IMG/VR virus record: IMGVR_UViG_3300033388_003334
Location: 1 to 41,952 of that record
Reading direction: 5' to 3' (one strand)
DNA length: 41,952 bases
DNA from: a virus
The position numbers and the translations under genes are program-made. Within the stretch, counting starts at the first letter, position 1. Each line of letters opens with the position of its first letter. The notes under the pieces are model-generated. The model was not told the origin of the DNA, did no database searches, and worked only from the letters and a program-made list of their open reading frames with translations. Shown in pieces: positions 1 to 8,412 of the stretch.

Positions 1-779
1 TACCCTAACACCCCATGCCTGATGGACTCCGGTTCGTCCTTAATGCCCTTTAAGATACCTGCAACCACTTTCCACTTTTTACCCTCCAGTAGGGCACGGC
101 AAAGATCTATTAATTGATTCTCACGTTCTTTAGTGGTCTCTATGGCCCTTAATCTGTCTTCGGGCTTGAGGTCTATTACCTGATCAAGGATAATAAGTGC
201 TTCACGTGGTATTCCCTCACACACTTCACTAATCTTTTTTAGCTCAGCCCGATCAAATTCCACATCCTCTTCGGTCACTACCCACTCTAGAAGTTTAACT
301 ATTTCCTTTTGTGTGAGTGGCTCCACCGCGTACTGAGAGCACCGGCTTTTTACCGTGGTCAGCACCTTTTGTGGATCGGTAGTGCAAAGAAAGAAATAAA
401 CATGGCCCGGCGTATCTTCTAGAGTTTTTAGCAGTGCATTAAAGTAGGCGGGCGTTCCCTGATGTACCTCATCCAGAATATACGCTTTAGCCTTACCAAA
501 CATGGGTAAGAATCGAATACCAGATATTAATTTCGTAGCATCGTCTTTACCGCGATTATTAGCAACATCGATTTCCATAATATCACGCTGATCACAACCA
601 ACCAGCTCAGCAGAGATCCTAGCCAGGGTAGTTTTACCACAACCCCGGTTTCCGTGAAATAGATAGACATGGGGGCCATCCTCCTTTGTTAATTGTGTTT
701 CTAGCTTTAGCAACGTACTTTCATTTCCGATTATTTCCTTAAAATTATTAGGTCTAAAATCAATATGTAATCCGCTCAT
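1..779 (-). CDS. DNA polymerase clamp loader ATPase (partial, C-terminus beyond window edge)
   Basis: AAA+ ATPase of the DnaX/RfcS clamp loader family, which opens the sliding clamp and places it on primed DNA. The reading frame starts at the ATG at 777-779 and stays open to the window edge, about 259 residues. Seen: a Walker A motif GNRGCGKTT near residues 43-51, a Walker B/DEVH box (ILDEVH) near residues 100-105, and an SRC motif near residue 145, where this family carries its arginine finger. The gene follows the nuclease gene after 3 bases, and the polymerase and sliding clamp genes lie just upstream, so a complete polymerase holoenzyme set is grouped here. A second (small) clamp loader subunit is not visible in the window. 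Confidence 0.9.
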   Translation of the reverse strand, partial: MSGLHIDFRPNNFKEIIGNESTLLKLETQLTKEDGPHVYLFHGNRGCGKTTLARISAELVGCDQRDIMEIDVANNRGKDDATKLISGIRFLPMFGKAKAYILDEVHQGTPAYFNALLKTLEDTPGHVYFFLCTTDPQKVLTTVKSRCSQYAVEPLTQKEIVKLLEWVVTEEDVEFDRAELKKISEVCEGIPREALIILDQVIDLKPEDRLRAIETTKERENQLIDLCRALLEGKKWKVVAGILKGIKDEPESIRHGVLG

Positions 780-782
780 AGT

Positions 783-1298
783 TTATTTTCCATTAGCAAG
801 TTTAAGTTTTAGTCTCCAAATACGCATAGCCATTAGTTCTAAGCATTTATTCATCTCTTTTTTAGTAAACTGGTAATCCCCATTTTTTACGGGATTTCTT
901 TTTATCTTACATCGATAGGTTTTCATTCGGCGTAACATTACTTTTTTAGTTGAGCTGACAATAATTATACCTGCCCTTTCGGGGACATGTTCAATACAAT
1001 TTTCTAAATAATCAGGAATAGCGAAATATAGGTATTTTATTTTTTTATGGAAATGACCTTGTTTTTTTTCTTTGTCCTTAATTAAATCTGGCTTTGTTAC
1101 TTTGATCTCTATTTCCGTGCAATATCCTAATCTTGATAAACGTATTAAATCGCATTCATGCTTAAAAAAAGACCATGATATATTCGGAATAATTAAATTA
1201 GTGCACCAATTCAAATAATTACCTACAGCAACTTCGACATCTAGAGCAGTTAATTTGACAGATGTTTGTCCTTTTTTATTTATATGTAAAACCGCCAT
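783..1298 (-). CDS. PD-(D/E)XK-fold nuclease-like protein (MmcB/VRR-NUC type)
   Basis: A 171-residue protein with a plausible PD-(D/E)XK nuclease core: Asp50 in HECDLIRLSR, then Glu64-Ile-Lys66 in EIEIKV, giving the D-x13-ExK pattern. The C-terminal half is rich in Lys and Arg, consistent with DNA binding. Family members act in DNA repair or recombination; a role in replication or processing of host DNA is inferred. The start ATG overlaps the polymerase stop codon by one base (TAATG) and has a GGAGG ribosome binding site about 9 bases upstream. It sits between polymerase and clamp loader genes. It is AT-rich compared with the polymerase gene. The fold assignment rests on motif reading only. 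Confidence 0.6.
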   Translation of the reverse strand: MAVLHINKKGQTSVKLTALDVEVAVGNYLNWCTNLIIPNISWSFFKHECDLIRLSRLGYCTEIEIKVTKPDLIKDKEKKQGHFHKKIKYLYFAIPDYLENCIEHVPERAGIIIVSSTKKVMLRRMKTYRCKIKRNPVKNGDYQFTKKEMNKCLELMAMRIWRLKLKLANGK

Positions 1299-3829
1299 TA
1301 TTTCAATTCCTCCATTTCAAACCAGTTTCCATCAACTGCACTCACTTTAATTTCAACAGACAGGGGTACATTTATCCACGGGAACTGCTTTCTGATCTTA
1401 ACCGTCATAGTATCTCTGATTAACGGCACCAGCTCTTCCAGCTCAGATGGATGCACATCAAACATAATCTCATCATATACCTGTAAACATACTTGCGACC
1501 ACCAACCCTGGGCGTGTGTTTCCTTTTCCAGCCCTATTAGCGACCATAAAAGCAGGTGGAATGCAGTGCCTTGAAACGGATAGTTCACAACGTTTTTCTT
1601 ATCTAGCACCCCACCACACCTAAACCCGGTTAGATACTCTACATACCCCTTATCCAGATACTCTTCCCACGCTTGCGCTTTCCACTTATCGAATACTTTA
1701 AACTTCTCCTTCCAAAATATTCGTTCTTCCTCTTTTACATGAGATTCAAAGGCTTTATAGTTTTTAATCCCCTGATCCTCTAGCCAGTAACGAAGGAGTA
1801 GACCACCGTTAGTATCTAGCCTCCCTGCCGCGTCCCATAATAAACGGGCGCATGATCGGTAATAATCCCCGTAGAACTCAGGAAATACAAACCCGGACTT
1901 CGCTTCATACCGGATTTCCTTTGTGATCTGTTCCGGGTCCAGCTTAAACAAACGCAGTGCCATATCCCGATGCATATCATTTGCCGGATTAGTCACATAG
2001 TCGATCATTACCGGGTCTTTGTGGTAAAAACAACCGGACATGACTTCTATTCCATCAAAATCTACAGTTAGTAGTTGGTGCCCTTTGCGGGGGATAACCC
2101 CAGTCCTCACAAGTTTTTGCATCTGCTTATCCCGTTTCGGAATATTCGCAAAGTTCGGGCTGGTGGTACTTGGCCTGTACGTTTTAGTCGTGTGTAGGTT
2201 TTGATTCGGATGAATTACACCACCGATAGATTCACGGAGAAACCCACCTACATACGTACTTTTTAATTTATCAGCTTCACGCCAAAAAATGATATCAGCA
2301 AATATTTGATGTTTTCCGCTAAGTTCTTTTAAAACTTCTTTATCAACACTGTATTTTGGTTTTTCTTTTGTACTCCCTTTTGTTTCCTTGCTTATTTTAA
2401 GCTTTAGCACGTCTAAAACGAGGCTTTTAGTTTGGGCATCCTTGGATATCTCCAGGTTCCTGTCTTTGAGTTCAAACCACTTTAAACCTTCAGGAGAGGT
2501 ATAAATACTATTTTCTAATTCCTCTAGCTTATCCCCCAGCTCAATATTCTTTTGCTTAAAATAATCTTCATCAATATGCATCCCGTTTTCCGTAATATTT
2601 CCCAGGGCCAGAACGCCAGCAAGGAAAAAATCATATTGCTCCGTTAAGCGCCTATCCTTAAGCCATCCTATTTGATCCATAGTCAGCCGGTAGCCGAACA
2701 TAGAATCCAGAGCGTTGTAATGCAGTAGCCGTTTAAGTGGTGCCAGATGTATATTATTCAGTCGATTATCTGATTTTGGGTCTTCGCCATCTTTGGTTTT
2801 AGTTAAATATGGTTCCATTTCGGCATCATACCCGGCAACGCCATAATTGATATACGTTTGAAACTTTAACCCGGCAATATGCGTCCGGTTATCAAGTACA
2901 TGGACCGCTAACATAGAATCAAAAGCATTGTTTTCCTGTTCGTACCCTAGTACGTGCCGGGTCCATTTCTGTTCAAACCCAATATTGTGTGCTGTTTTCT
3001 TTATGCTGGGATTAGCTAGAACCTGCTGTAGTAGCTTATGAAAGCTATCATTATCAAATAATGGAAAAGATGTTGCTTCATATGCGCTAGTAGCGAACGA
3101 TACGGAATAAAGCTCTTGCTCTTCCCGGTATGGTTTTAGCCCGGTTCCTTCGTAGTCAAAGGACATCCAACCCGAAATAAAAAATTCAATGTGCCATTTC
3201 AAAAAATCAATAGCCTCTTTAACGTCCGTGATAACGTTAATAGTCTCATAGTGGGTTACAAATTCCTTATTATGTTCTAGAGCGTGCAGCAGAGCATCAC
3301 TAAAAGCGTATTCTACCGCCTCGTTTTTATGCGTCCGTACAAACTCAATATCAAACAAAGGAAACACCCACGCTTTATAATCCTGATCGGGTATAGCGTG
3401 CCCAACCCACCGCGCCATCTCTCCTACATCGGACATCCGGTCGCCAACAAAGGATTTTAAAGCCGTGTGTCCGAAGATCAATATCTTTTCGGGCTTAAGC
3501 TCCTGGACTTGCTTTTGCCACTGCTGACGGCAGCAATTGATTACTTTGTTTGACGGCTCTATTTCTTTGCCTTTTTTATCTAACGGCAATTTGCATTGTA
3601 CTACAGAAATACACCAACAATCAGTTTCGTAAATATCATTATACTCTAATTGCGTGAATAACCAATTGCTATCAGTATTAGATAATACTTTATCTGTTAA
3701 TATTATTATTTTTTTTAATCCCGGACCTGTAGATATTATCTGCGTGGACTTATCCAGCGGGCAGGTACGGCAGTTCTGTACGGCTTTAGGCTTTATGACC
3801 TCAACTTTTTCGATCTCAAAGAATGGCAT
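1298..3829 (-). CDS. DNA polymerase family A with N-terminal UDG-like domain
   Basis: An 843-residue replicative polymerase. Residues about 15-165 resemble a family 4 uracil-DNA glycosylase: Cys20, Cys23, Cys79 and Cys99/100 match the Fe-S ligand spacing, and ILIFGHTALKSFVG matches the end of the fold. The usual GEAPG..ED active-site motif is not recognisable (about residues 42-54), so this domain is probably structural. Residues about 200-390 form a DEDDy 3'-5' exonuclease (Asp225, Glu227, HN at 281-282, Tyr371 and Asp375). The polymerase domain follows: motif A Asp590 in VDFDGIE, motif B Arg640, Lys644, Phe649 and Tyr653-Gly654 (apparently one residue longer than in E. coli Pol I), and motif C Tyr785-Asp-Glu, where Tyr replaces the common His. 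Only two bases separate it from the clamp gene upstream. Confidence 0.93.
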   Translation of the reverse strand: MPFFEIEKVEVIKPKAVQNCRTCPLDKSTQIISTGPGLKKIIILTDKVLSNTDSNWLFTQLEYNDIYETDCWCISVVQCKLPLDKKGKEIEPSNKVINCCRQQWQKQVQELKPEKILIFGHTALKSFVGDRMSDVGEMARWVGHAIPDQDYKAWVFPLFDIEFVRTHKNEAVEYAFSDALLHALEHNKEFVTHYETINVITDVKEAIDFLKWHIEFFISGWMSFDYEGTGLKPYREEQELYSVSFATSAYEATSFPLFDNDSFHKLLQQVLANPSIKKTAHNIGFEQKWTRHVLGYEQENNAFDSMLAVHVLDNRTHIAGLKFQTYINYGVAGYDAEMEPYLTKTKDGEDPKSDNRLNNIHLAPLKRLLHYNALDSMFGYRLTMDQIGWLKDRRLTEQYDFFLAGVLALGNITENGMHIDEDYFKQKNIELGDKLEELENSIYTSPEGLKWFELKDRNLEISKDAQTKSLVLDVLKLKISKETKGSTKEKPKYSVDKEVLKELSGKHQIFADIIFWREADKLKSTYVGGFLRESIGGVIHPNQNLHTTKTYRPSTTSPNFANIPKRDKQMQKLVRTGVIPRKGHQLLTVDFDGIEVMSGCFYHKDPVMIDYVTNPANDMHRDMALRLFKLDPEQITKEIRYEAKSGFVFPEFYGDYYRSCARLLWDAAGRLDTNGGLLLRYWLEDQGIKNYKAFESHVKEEERIFWKEKFKVFDKWKAQAWEEYLDKGYVEYLTGFRCGGVLDKKNVVNYPFQGTAFHLLLWSLIGLEKETHAQGWWSQVCLQVYDEIMFDVHPSELEELVPLIRDTMTVKIRKQFPWINVPLSVEIKVSAVDGNWFEMEELK

Positions 3830-3831
3830 GG

Positions 3832-4830
3832 CTAATCCGCCATTAAGGAAATAGCATGCTTGAAATTATCTCCAGAGAATAAAAATGATTTTTCCCCGAC
3901 AATAACAGTATGCAAATGCTTTAGAATATCCATAAAATGATCCGGGTGGATTTTAAGTACTACTGGTTCCCAGTCCCATTTTATTTTTATAGATTCTTCT
4001 ACACACCCGGCGGTTCCTTTACTTTTACAAATCAGTTTATTTTTTTGGAAATCCAATTCAATAAATTTATCATGGTCGAATTCTGTAGATACAAACACAC
4101 CAGTCCTATCTATGGTGTCTATCAGGTCTTTTGGTAGTGCTACTTTTTCCCCTTCGACCGAAAATAAAGGAGAAACATCCGGGTAATCCACTTGCATGGT
4201 CCGACAACTGAAAATAGTACCGGCCTCATTAGTGAAGTGGATCCAGGATTTATCAATAGCATACTCCACAGGGTTGTACCGGATAAGTACCCGGGCAGAA
4301 CTACCGGCCAAAAAGAATTTCTTTTTAATCTTACTGTCCAGCTTGTATTCAGTTACTCTGTAATTATCACAGGATAAAACGGCATCCTTACTTATATTCA
4401 GGCAGGTAAGCGCCGGGCGTGTCATGTCATTGCTGATAGAAAATAAGCTGAATTTTATAGCCTGATTAAAATTGGAAGGCAATTCTATCCAATCCTCTGG
4501 GAGGTCGATGACCGGAATTTTTATTTCCTTTTCGATCGCAATTGATGCTTTTGTTTTGCCGGATTTAATGACCAGTTGGTTGTCTTTTATTACACAATCA
4601 AGTTCTGGTTCTTTTAACTTTTCGAGCAATCTATAAAAAGCATTTGCGGCTATGGCTATCCCGTCGAGCCCTGTTTCTAGTTGGTGGCTGATTGTGATCT
4701 GATCGTTGTAGGTATATATTTCTCCAGCTTCAAAAATAAAATGAGTGGCCTGCTCTACCATTTCGTTGTTAGCCAAGCCGGGTTTGATCAATGATAATGT
4801 ATCAAGAAGTTCTTGTCTGTTTATTTTCAT
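3832..4830 (-). CDS. DNA polymerase sliding clamp (DnaN-like)
   Basis: A 332-residue beta-clamp-like protein that would encircle DNA and tether the polymerase. Seen: length close to bacterial DnaN (about 366), an N-terminal helix plus strand layout, and the middle-domain signature TRPALTCLNIS followed by LSCDNYRVTEYKL, which corresponds to the RxxLxGv...atDg.Rla region of DnaN. The C-terminal SGDNFKHAISLMAD is like the end of domain 3. The start ATG overlaps the stop of the DpdA-like gene (ATGA), so the modification and replication genes look co-transcribed and translationally coupled. The clamp loader ATPase and polymerase lie downstream in the same run. Confidence 0.85.
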   Translation of the reverse strand: MKINRQELLDTLSLIKPGLANNEMVEQATHFIFEAGEIYTYNDQITISHQLETGLDGIAIAANAFYRLLEKLKEPELDCVIKDNQLVIKSGKTKASIAIEKEIKIPVIDLPEDWIELPSNFNQAIKFSLFSISNDMTRPALTCLNISKDAVLSCDNYRVTEYKLDSKIKKKFFLAGSSARVLIRYNPVEYAIDKSWIHFTNEAGTIFSCRTMQVDYPDVSPLFSVEGEKVALPKDLIDTIDRTGVFVSTEFDHDKFIELDFQKNKLICKSKGTAGCVEESIKIKWDWEPVVLKIHPDHFMDILKHLHTVIVGEKSFLFSGDNFKHAISLMAD

Positions 4831-5660
4831 AATCCAAATCCGTTAGACTTAGGTTTAAATACCGTTGTTTTTTTATTTTTTATAAGTTTTTCAAAGTAAA
4901 TAACGCTTGTAGCTACTCTTTTTGCGGTGCCGGTTGAAGTAGCTTCTTGGGCCTCTTCTAAGGGAAAAGGCATATTTAAAGTAGCAAACCATTCATCTAC
5001 ATTACCTGTAGCTATTGGCGTTTTCCATCTTAAATCTTTTGGATTTACATTAGGATTTATTTTTAACCACCCCCAAGGGGTTGCGATACCGCCAAATCTA
5101 GCTTGCATGTGTGCAGAAGAAGAGTCTACACTTTTCCAGGGATATCTCAAAATAATATCTATATCTTGAATGCCAAAACCGTGAAATTGCCCGTTTGGAT
5201 ACATATTAAACACTTTATCTAGCCAAATAGCTCTTTCCTGCTTGGGCCTAAAAGCAATTCCCCCCAAAGCTACATAAGGAAATTCCATGTACTCTTCGAG
5301 TAGTTCAAAAGGCTCCCCTATATGAAAACAAGGTATCGATTCAACTCCGGCTTTAACCATCTTTTGAAAATTATTTTTTGTTTTTTTAAAGGAGCCAATA
5401 TCATCCAGGGCCGCAACCACTTCAGGATAGTTTTCAAGTCCTTTTAAAAAACGAATATAATCCACAACTTGTATTGTAATGTTTTGTCGGAAAGCGGAAA
5501 AAGCCCCACTATCTAAAAAAAGAGAATCGCAATAAATAGGTTTTTTTAATTTCTTAAGTTTGTAGTACGATATTAGAACACCTATTTTTAAATTTTCTGG
5601 AAGATAGGAGGCGAATTCTTTTTCTTTAACACTAGCCAGATTTGAATAGTAAATTTTCAT
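4827..5660 (-). CDS. dpdA: DpdA-like DNA guanine transglycosylase (7-deazaguanine insertion)
   Basis: A 277-residue protein of the phage DpdA/TGT-like family, which exchanges guanine in DNA for a 7-deazaguanine base. Seen: LFLDSGAFSAF with Asp50, VVAALDDIG with Asp86-Asp87, the VALGGIA turn near 130-136, FHGFG at 159-163, and KSVDSSS with Asp179. By analogy with tRNA guanine transglycosylase, Asp50 would be the general acid/base and Asp179 the nucleophile; this is inference. It lacks the C-terminal zinc site of bacterial TGT, as expected for DpdA. Its neighbours FolE, QueC, QueE and QueD make the substrate preQ0. It overlaps folE and the clamp gene by 4 bases on each side. No clear ribosome binding site is present, so translation probably depends on folE coupling. 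It is markedly AT-rich, which may indicate separate acquisition. Confidence 0.85.
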   Translation of the reverse strand: MKIYYSNLASVKEKEFASYLPENLKIGVLISYYKLKKLKKPIYCDSLFLDSGAFSAFRQNITIQVVDYIRFLKGLENYPEVVAALDDIGSFKKTKNNFQKMVKAGVESIPCFHIGEPFELLEEYMEFPYVALGGIAFRPKQERAIWLDKVFNMYPNGQFHGFGIQDIDIILRYPWKSVDSSSAHMQARFGGIATPWGWLKINPNVNPKDLRWKTPIATGNVDEWFATLNMPFPLEEAQEATSTGTAKRVATSVIYFEKLIKNKKTTVFKPKSNGFGL

Positions 5661-6211
5661 CTGATTAACCGCATTAATTCATTTCTAACATCCAGCTTAT
5701 CAAGAAAAACACCTTTTAACGAACTCGTAACCATAGTAGAATTTTGTTTCTGAATCCCCCTGGCCATCATACATAAATGGGTTGCTTCAATAATACAGGC
5801 TGCTCCTTTTGGTTGTAAATATTCCATTAAAGCACCGGTTACTTGCTCCCCGATACGTTCCTGAATTTGCGCTCTACGGGCAAAGATTTCCAGCAGCCGT
5901 GCAAGTTTGGAAACACCAATGACTTTTCCATCTGGGATATAGGCGATATGCACTTTACCAAAAAACGGCAGCAGGTGGTGCTCGCACATGGAATACATTT
6001 CAATATCTTTCAAAACAACCATTTCATCACACGCACCATCTTTAAACGTGGTCATGATATCCTTCGGGTCTTTATCGTACCCAGCATACAATTCTTTCCA
6101 GGATTTAACGACCCGTTCCGGTGTTTTTAGTAACCCTTCCCGTTTCGGGTTTTCCCCGATGTATAGAAGTTGCTGAATAACAGCTTCTTTTGCGTGGCAT
6201 TTACTTTTCAT
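5657..6211 (-). CDS. folE: GTP cyclohydrolase I
   Basis: A 184-residue GTP cyclohydrolase I, which converts GTP to 7,8-dihydroneopterin triphosphate, the first step of both folate and 7-deazaguanine synthesis. Seen: the CEHH zinc/active-site motif at residues 76-79, HLCMMARG with His145 and Cys147 (third zinc ligand and catalytic region), and the VIGVSKLARLLEIFARR helix. Length is like other single-domain FolE enzymes. The start ATG has an AAGAGG ribosome binding site five bases upstream and overlaps the end of queC by 11 bases. It overlaps dpdA by 4 bases. The context of queC, queE, queD and dpdA says it serves preQ0 production, not folate synthesis. Confidence 0.95.
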   Translation of the reverse strand: MKSKCHAKEAVIQQLLYIGENPKREGLLKTPERVVKSWKELYAGYDKDPKDIMTTFKDGACDEMVVLKDIEMYSMCEHHLLPFFGKVHIAYIPDGKVIGVSKLARLLEIFARRAQIQERIGEQVTGALMEYLQPKGAACIIEATHLCMMARGIQKQNSTMVTSSLKGVFLDKLDVRNELMRLIR

Positions 6212-6893
6212 TTAACCTCTTAATTAAAGGATCTATTTTTCCGGCTTCTTCAAATCCTTTTTCACGTAAAACACACGCCGGACACTTTCCACAGGGAAGT
6301 TGGGTGCCTTCATAGCATGTATGGGAATATGCTAAAGCATCAAAACAGCCCGGTAATTTGTTAGCCGTCTGGATGGTTTCTGCCTTTGTTAATCGCATCA
6401 AAGGTGTGTGGATGATAAATGAATTTTCACCTTCACCATCAAACATACCTAGGTTTAACGTGGTTTGTAGGCTCTTAATCGTGTCATCCCTACAATCTGG
6501 ATAACCGGAATAGTCTGTTTGACAAACCCCGGTAACGATATGTTTTATCCCGTGCTTAAAGGCAACCATAGCCGCCACAGTAAGTAGGATAATATTTCTC
6601 CCGGGAACAAAAGATGAGGGCAGCCCCCCGGACCTATGGGGAACAGAAATATTACCGGCATGCAGCAATGCAGAATCGGCAATTGGCTGAAACAAGGATT
6701 CCAGGTTTATCACTGTCCGTTGTACACCAGCCAGACCACAAATAAATTCGGCCGCTTTTATTTCAGCGGAATGCCTTTGCCCATACTGGATAGATAAGGT
6801 ACGGACCTCCTTGAACTTTTCTTTTGCCCAATACAGACAAGTGGTGGAGTCCTGCCCCCCAGAGAACAGGACCAATGCTTTTTTGTTACTCAC
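6201..6893 (-). CDS. queC: 7-cyano-7-deazaguanine (preQ0) synthase
   Basis: A 230-residue PP-loop ATPase that turns 7-carboxy-7-deazaguanine into preQ0 using ATP and ammonia. Seen: the SGGQDS PP-loop at residues 11-16, and four C-terminal zinc cysteines (193, 201, 204, 207) in CYEGTQLPCGKCPAC. I chose the GTG at 6891-6893 because a GGGG ribosome binding site sits nine bases upstream and the length then matches E. coli QueC (231). An in-frame ATG at 6914 has no such site. With this start the gene overlaps the upstream gene by 8 bases. There is no fused amidotransferase domain, so this is QueC and not the Gat-QueC type used for archaeosine. Confidence 0.95.
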   Translation of the reverse strand: MSNKKALVLFSGGQDSTTCLYWAKEKFKEVRTLSIQYGQRHSAEIKAAEFICGLAGVQRTVINLESLFQPIADSALLHAGNISVPHRSGGLPSSFVPGRNIILLTVAAMVAFKHGIKHIVTGVCQTDYSGYPDCRDDTIKSLQTTLNLGMFDGEGENSFIIHTPLMRLTKAETIQTANKLPGCFDALAYSHTCYEGTQLPCGKCPACVLREKGFEEAGKIDPLIKRLNEK

Positions 6894-7689
6894 AGTAAAA
6901 ATCCCCTTTTTCATTTTTAACGATGGCCATTCCTTTTTCTTTTGCCATCCGTTTTGGAAGCTGGGCTTGAATTGTTTTCCCCATACTCTCAGAGGATCGG
7001 TCTGGAAAGGCTTTTTCCAATTCAACCAACAAATCCACTTTAGAAACAGGTTTCTTTTTTGTTGCCTTGGAAACCAGAGTTTGAATTGTAGCAATAACAC
7101 CAGGGCCTTTTTTCTTGACGGCTGGTTTGTCTTTATCCTTGGCTTTTGCCGGTACTTTCTTTTTCTTTGTTATCGGATCAGATCTTTCCGGCTCGTGCCA
7201 CTTTACGTTGATAGCATTAGCGGTGAAGAATACCAGCGTTTCCGGTTTAAACAACTCAGGAGTATCATCAGGCGTGATCATCTTCCCATTCTCTTCGTAC
7301 GGTGCGTTGATCTCATTTGCCATTTTTTGGATCTCAGCGACCGCTTTTTTGTCGGTCATTTTCTTAAACTTTTGGATTGCTGGTTTTTCATACCCCAGTA
7401 CATCAATCACATCCTCAGCAGCGGCCAGGATCAACGCTTTTTCATCCACTTCTTTTTCCGGTGGGGTTTCTGCCGGTGGGTCTTCGTTAACCTTACAATC
7501 CAGCTCATCTAGCGCATCCAGCGTAGCATCTTCCAGGGTAGAAAAATCGAACCCGGTTAACACTTTTACTCTGGCTTTGATTGCTTCTTTGAGGGCCTCA
7601 CCTTTAACCGCTACAACTTTGATGGGCATGCATTCTGATTTTTTAACAAGGTCTTTTGCTGCTTTGATAAAATCCTTGTGAACTAACAT
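6886..7689 (-). CDS. Lysine-rich protein of unknown function within the deazaguanine cassette
   Basis: I do not recognise a named family. The 267-residue protein has three parts: an acidic and alanine-rich N-terminal half (about residues 1-165), a strongly basic Lys/Pro/Ala linker (about 170-200, with repeated KKK and KAKDKDK stretches), and a C-terminal globular segment (about 200-267, from GVIATIQTLV to KNEKGDFYCE) that looks like a small helical DNA-binding domain. It is first of the cluster that continues with queC, and its stop overlaps the queC GTG start by 8 bases. An ACGGAG ribosome binding site lies six bases before its ATG, and a TATAAT box lies 42 bases upstream. A DNA-binding or accessory role is plausible but not shown. 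Confidence 0.75.
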   Translation of the reverse strand: MLVHKDFIKAAKDLVKKSECMPIKVVAVKGEALKEAIKARVKVLTGFDFSTLEDATLDALDELDCKVNEDPPAETPPEKEVDEKALILAAAEDVIDVLGYEKPAIQKFKKMTDKKAVAEIQKMANEINAPYEENGKMITPDDTPELFKPETLVFFTANAINVKWHEPERSDPITKKKKVPAKAKDKDKPAVKKKGPGVIATIQTLVSKATKKKPVSKVDLLVELEKAFPDRSSESMGKTIQAQLPKRMAKEKGMAIVKNEKGDFYCE

Positions 7690-7730
7690 GTTTTCTCCGT
7701 TTGGTTTTTGATTAATTATCTTACACTACT

Positions 7731-7736
7731 ATTATA
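7731..7736 (-). promoter_or_regulatory. Putative -10 box upstream of the deazaguanine/replication run
   Basis: Read on the minus strand, TATAAT lies 42 bases before the ATG of the lysine-rich protein, in the only non-coding gap (7690-7761) between queE and that gene. A good -35 box at standard spacing is not obvious; a GGTTTACT stretch lies nearby but too close. A host sigma-70 promoter for the downstream run (unknown gene, queC, folE, dpdA, clamp, polymerase) is the likely meaning. Confidence 0.4.
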
Positions 7737-7761
7737 CGCATTTTCGATAGTAAACCTGAAT

Positions 7762-8412
7762 TTATTTTAATAAATTTATGCTTTCCTTTTCCTCCTGGTA
7801 GATAACTTTATGTAATTGCAGGTTAATTCCAATATGATAAAGCCGATCTTTTTTTAAGTTCTCTATCAAATCCCTGGGATCTACTTTACCATAAATCGGC
7901 GCCAAGTAAATATTGGCATCTGTTTTATTTTCTGAAATTAACTGCTTGGCTTGAATGTAATCCTCAACACTTCCAATAACGATTTTGATATAATCATCTT
8001 TTGTCAACAGGTGCCAGGGCACAACCATTTTATCCGTACATTGTAATTTATAATCCATCACAATACTACAATTTCGGCTTGCACCACCCGGAAAATCCGG
8101 TATTATAGTCCCGTTGGTTTCTACGGATACCCTATAATATTGAGTTAATAAAGCATCTATCAACTTACCCATCCCCTTTTGCAAAAACGGTTCCCCACCT
8201 GTAATAGTTACTTTAGAAATTCCTGGTGGTATAGCTGCGATTATTTTGGTTATGGAATATTTCTTGCCGGCTTTTGTGGACTGGGCATATTCTGTATCAC
8301 AATAATCGCATTGCAGATTACAGCCGGCAGTTCTGATAAAACAAGTAAAACCACCCTGTCCCCATTTATTAACCTCCCCATCTACACTAATAAACATCTC
8401 ATTTATCATCAT
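7762..8412 (-). CDS. queE: 7-carboxy-7-deazaguanine synthase (radical SAM)
   Basis: A 216-residue radical SAM enzyme that rearranges 6-carboxytetrahydropterin to 7-carboxy-7-deazaguanine. Seen: the CxxxCxxC cluster motif in CNLQCDYC (Cys31, Cys35, Cys38), the SAM-binding TGGEP at 71-75, and the N-terminal FISVDGEVNKWGQGGFTCFIR segment typical of QueE. The ATG has a GGAG ribosome binding site seven bases upstream and overlaps the end of queD by 14 bases; a second ATG follows directly. The gene is followed by a 72-base gap before the next run. Confidence 0.95.
   Translation of the reverse strand: MMINEMFISVDGEVNKWGQGGFTCFIRTAGCNLQCDYCDTEYAQSTKAGKKYSITKIIAAIPPGISKVTITGGEPFLQKGMGKLIDALLTQYYRVSVETNGTIIPDFPGGASRNCSIVMDYKLQCTDKMVVPWHLLTKDDYIKIVIGSVEDYIQAKQLISENKTDANIYLAPIYGKVDPRDLIENLKKDRLYHIGINLQLHKVIYQEEKESINLLK

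Noticed and set aside
6894-7100. Longer N-terminus for QueC
   Set aside because: The extension lies inside the upstream gene in another frame, and the GTG at 6893 has the ribosome binding site and gives the family length.
6811-7512. Plus-strand frame of 233 codons across queC and its neighbour
   Set aside because: Phe/Arg-rich composition of an antisense shadow and no domain; the minus-strand QueC is certain.
7115-7681. Plus-strand frame of 188 codons opposite the lysine-rich gene
   Set aside because: Ser/Ala-rich, low-complexity translation that mirrors Lys/Glu codons of the real minus-strand gene; no ribosome binding site or neighbours in that direction.
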